Positions 63,965-64,000 of a DNA stretch of 64,000 bases are shown piece by piece (position 1 is the stretch's first letter; the number at the start of each line of letters is the position of its first letter). The stretch comes from Pseudomonas putida (GTDB taxonomy: Bacteria; Pseudomonadota; Gammaproteobacteria; Pseudomonadales; Pseudomonadaceae). The notes under the pieces were generated by a model. That model did no database searches and was not told the DNA's origin. It saw only the letters and a program-made list of their open reading frames with translations. Both the position numbers and the translations under genes were made by a program. The stretch lies in assembly GCF_016406145.1 (NCBI RefSeq), contig NZ_CP066306.1, positions 4,836,001 to 4,900,000 of the forward strand, in the 5' to 3' direction.

Positions 63965-64000
63965 CAAACGCTGCAATAAAAAGCACGAATAACGACCTTT

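Overview
The window is a high-GC (roughly 60-65 %), gene-dense stretch of a Pseudomonas chromosome, almost certainly from the P. putida group. The basis is gene content and order as I remember it for that group (adhesin-type ABC exporter, cheV, fruBKA with a divergent cra, ampDE, nadC, trxB, cysZ, pta, a DUF1329/DUF1302 pair with an AMP ligase, rsmC), together with many copies of a REP-like palindrome built on GCCGGCAAGCCGGC. No database search was possible. Most of the window is core chromosome. I see no prophage, IS element, CRISPR array, rRNA or tRNA gene.

Layout. 1-4261: the 3' end of a TolC-type gene, then the ABC ATPase and HlyD-type adaptor of a type I secretion system, all overlapping by ATGA. 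4445-6483: a CheV-type coupling protein, a small exported protein and a YkgJ-type cysteine-cluster protein. 6596-7095: two small DUF proteins (DUF3077-like and DUF6124-like) behind a leader with competing inverted repeats. 7433-14251: an RND efflux adaptor and pump, an OmpR-type response regulator, a sensor kinase and a small exported protein. 14456-18442: an OprD-family porin, a membrane diguanylate cyclase, a four-helix-bundle stress-type protein and a DUF3820-like protein. 18552-25380: the fructose phosphotransferase operon fruBKA with the divergent regulator gene cra and a consensus Cra operator. 25383-36538: TatD, two chemoreceptor-type proteins, AmpD/AmpE, a DUF1631 protein, NadC, TrxB and CysZ.

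36680-44866: a glycosyltransferase, an Old Yellow Enzyme-type oxidoreductase, glutathione peroxidase, a SlyD-type chaperone, a DUF3565-like protein, Pta, an OmpA-type lipoprotein, a metallo-beta-lactamase-fold hydrolase and a MazEF-type toxin-antitoxin module. 45069-55839: a kinase plus a CheY-TPR response regulator, a large MalT-type LuxR regulator, DUF1329 and DUF1302 proteins and a fatty-acyl-CoA ligase. 56001-64000: a hydroxyacid dehydrogenase, RsmC, a yybP-ykoY-type riboswitch ahead of a UPF0016/GDT1 transporter, an M48 metalloprotease lipoprotein, a SRAP/YedK protein with swapped active-site residues, two small proteins (CPXCG and DUF2007), an acyltransferase, small hypotheticals and a YajG-like lipoprotein.

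The best candidates for something undescribed are the leader of the DUF6124-DUF3077 pair (7096-7270), where three sets of complementary segments compete and one segment can also cover the ribosome-binding site; the SRAP protein whose catalytic Asn and His appear exchanged; a set of four GTAGAxAC half-sites in front of the toxin-antitoxin genes; and a seven-codon minigene with a strong ribosome-binding site in front of the RND operon.
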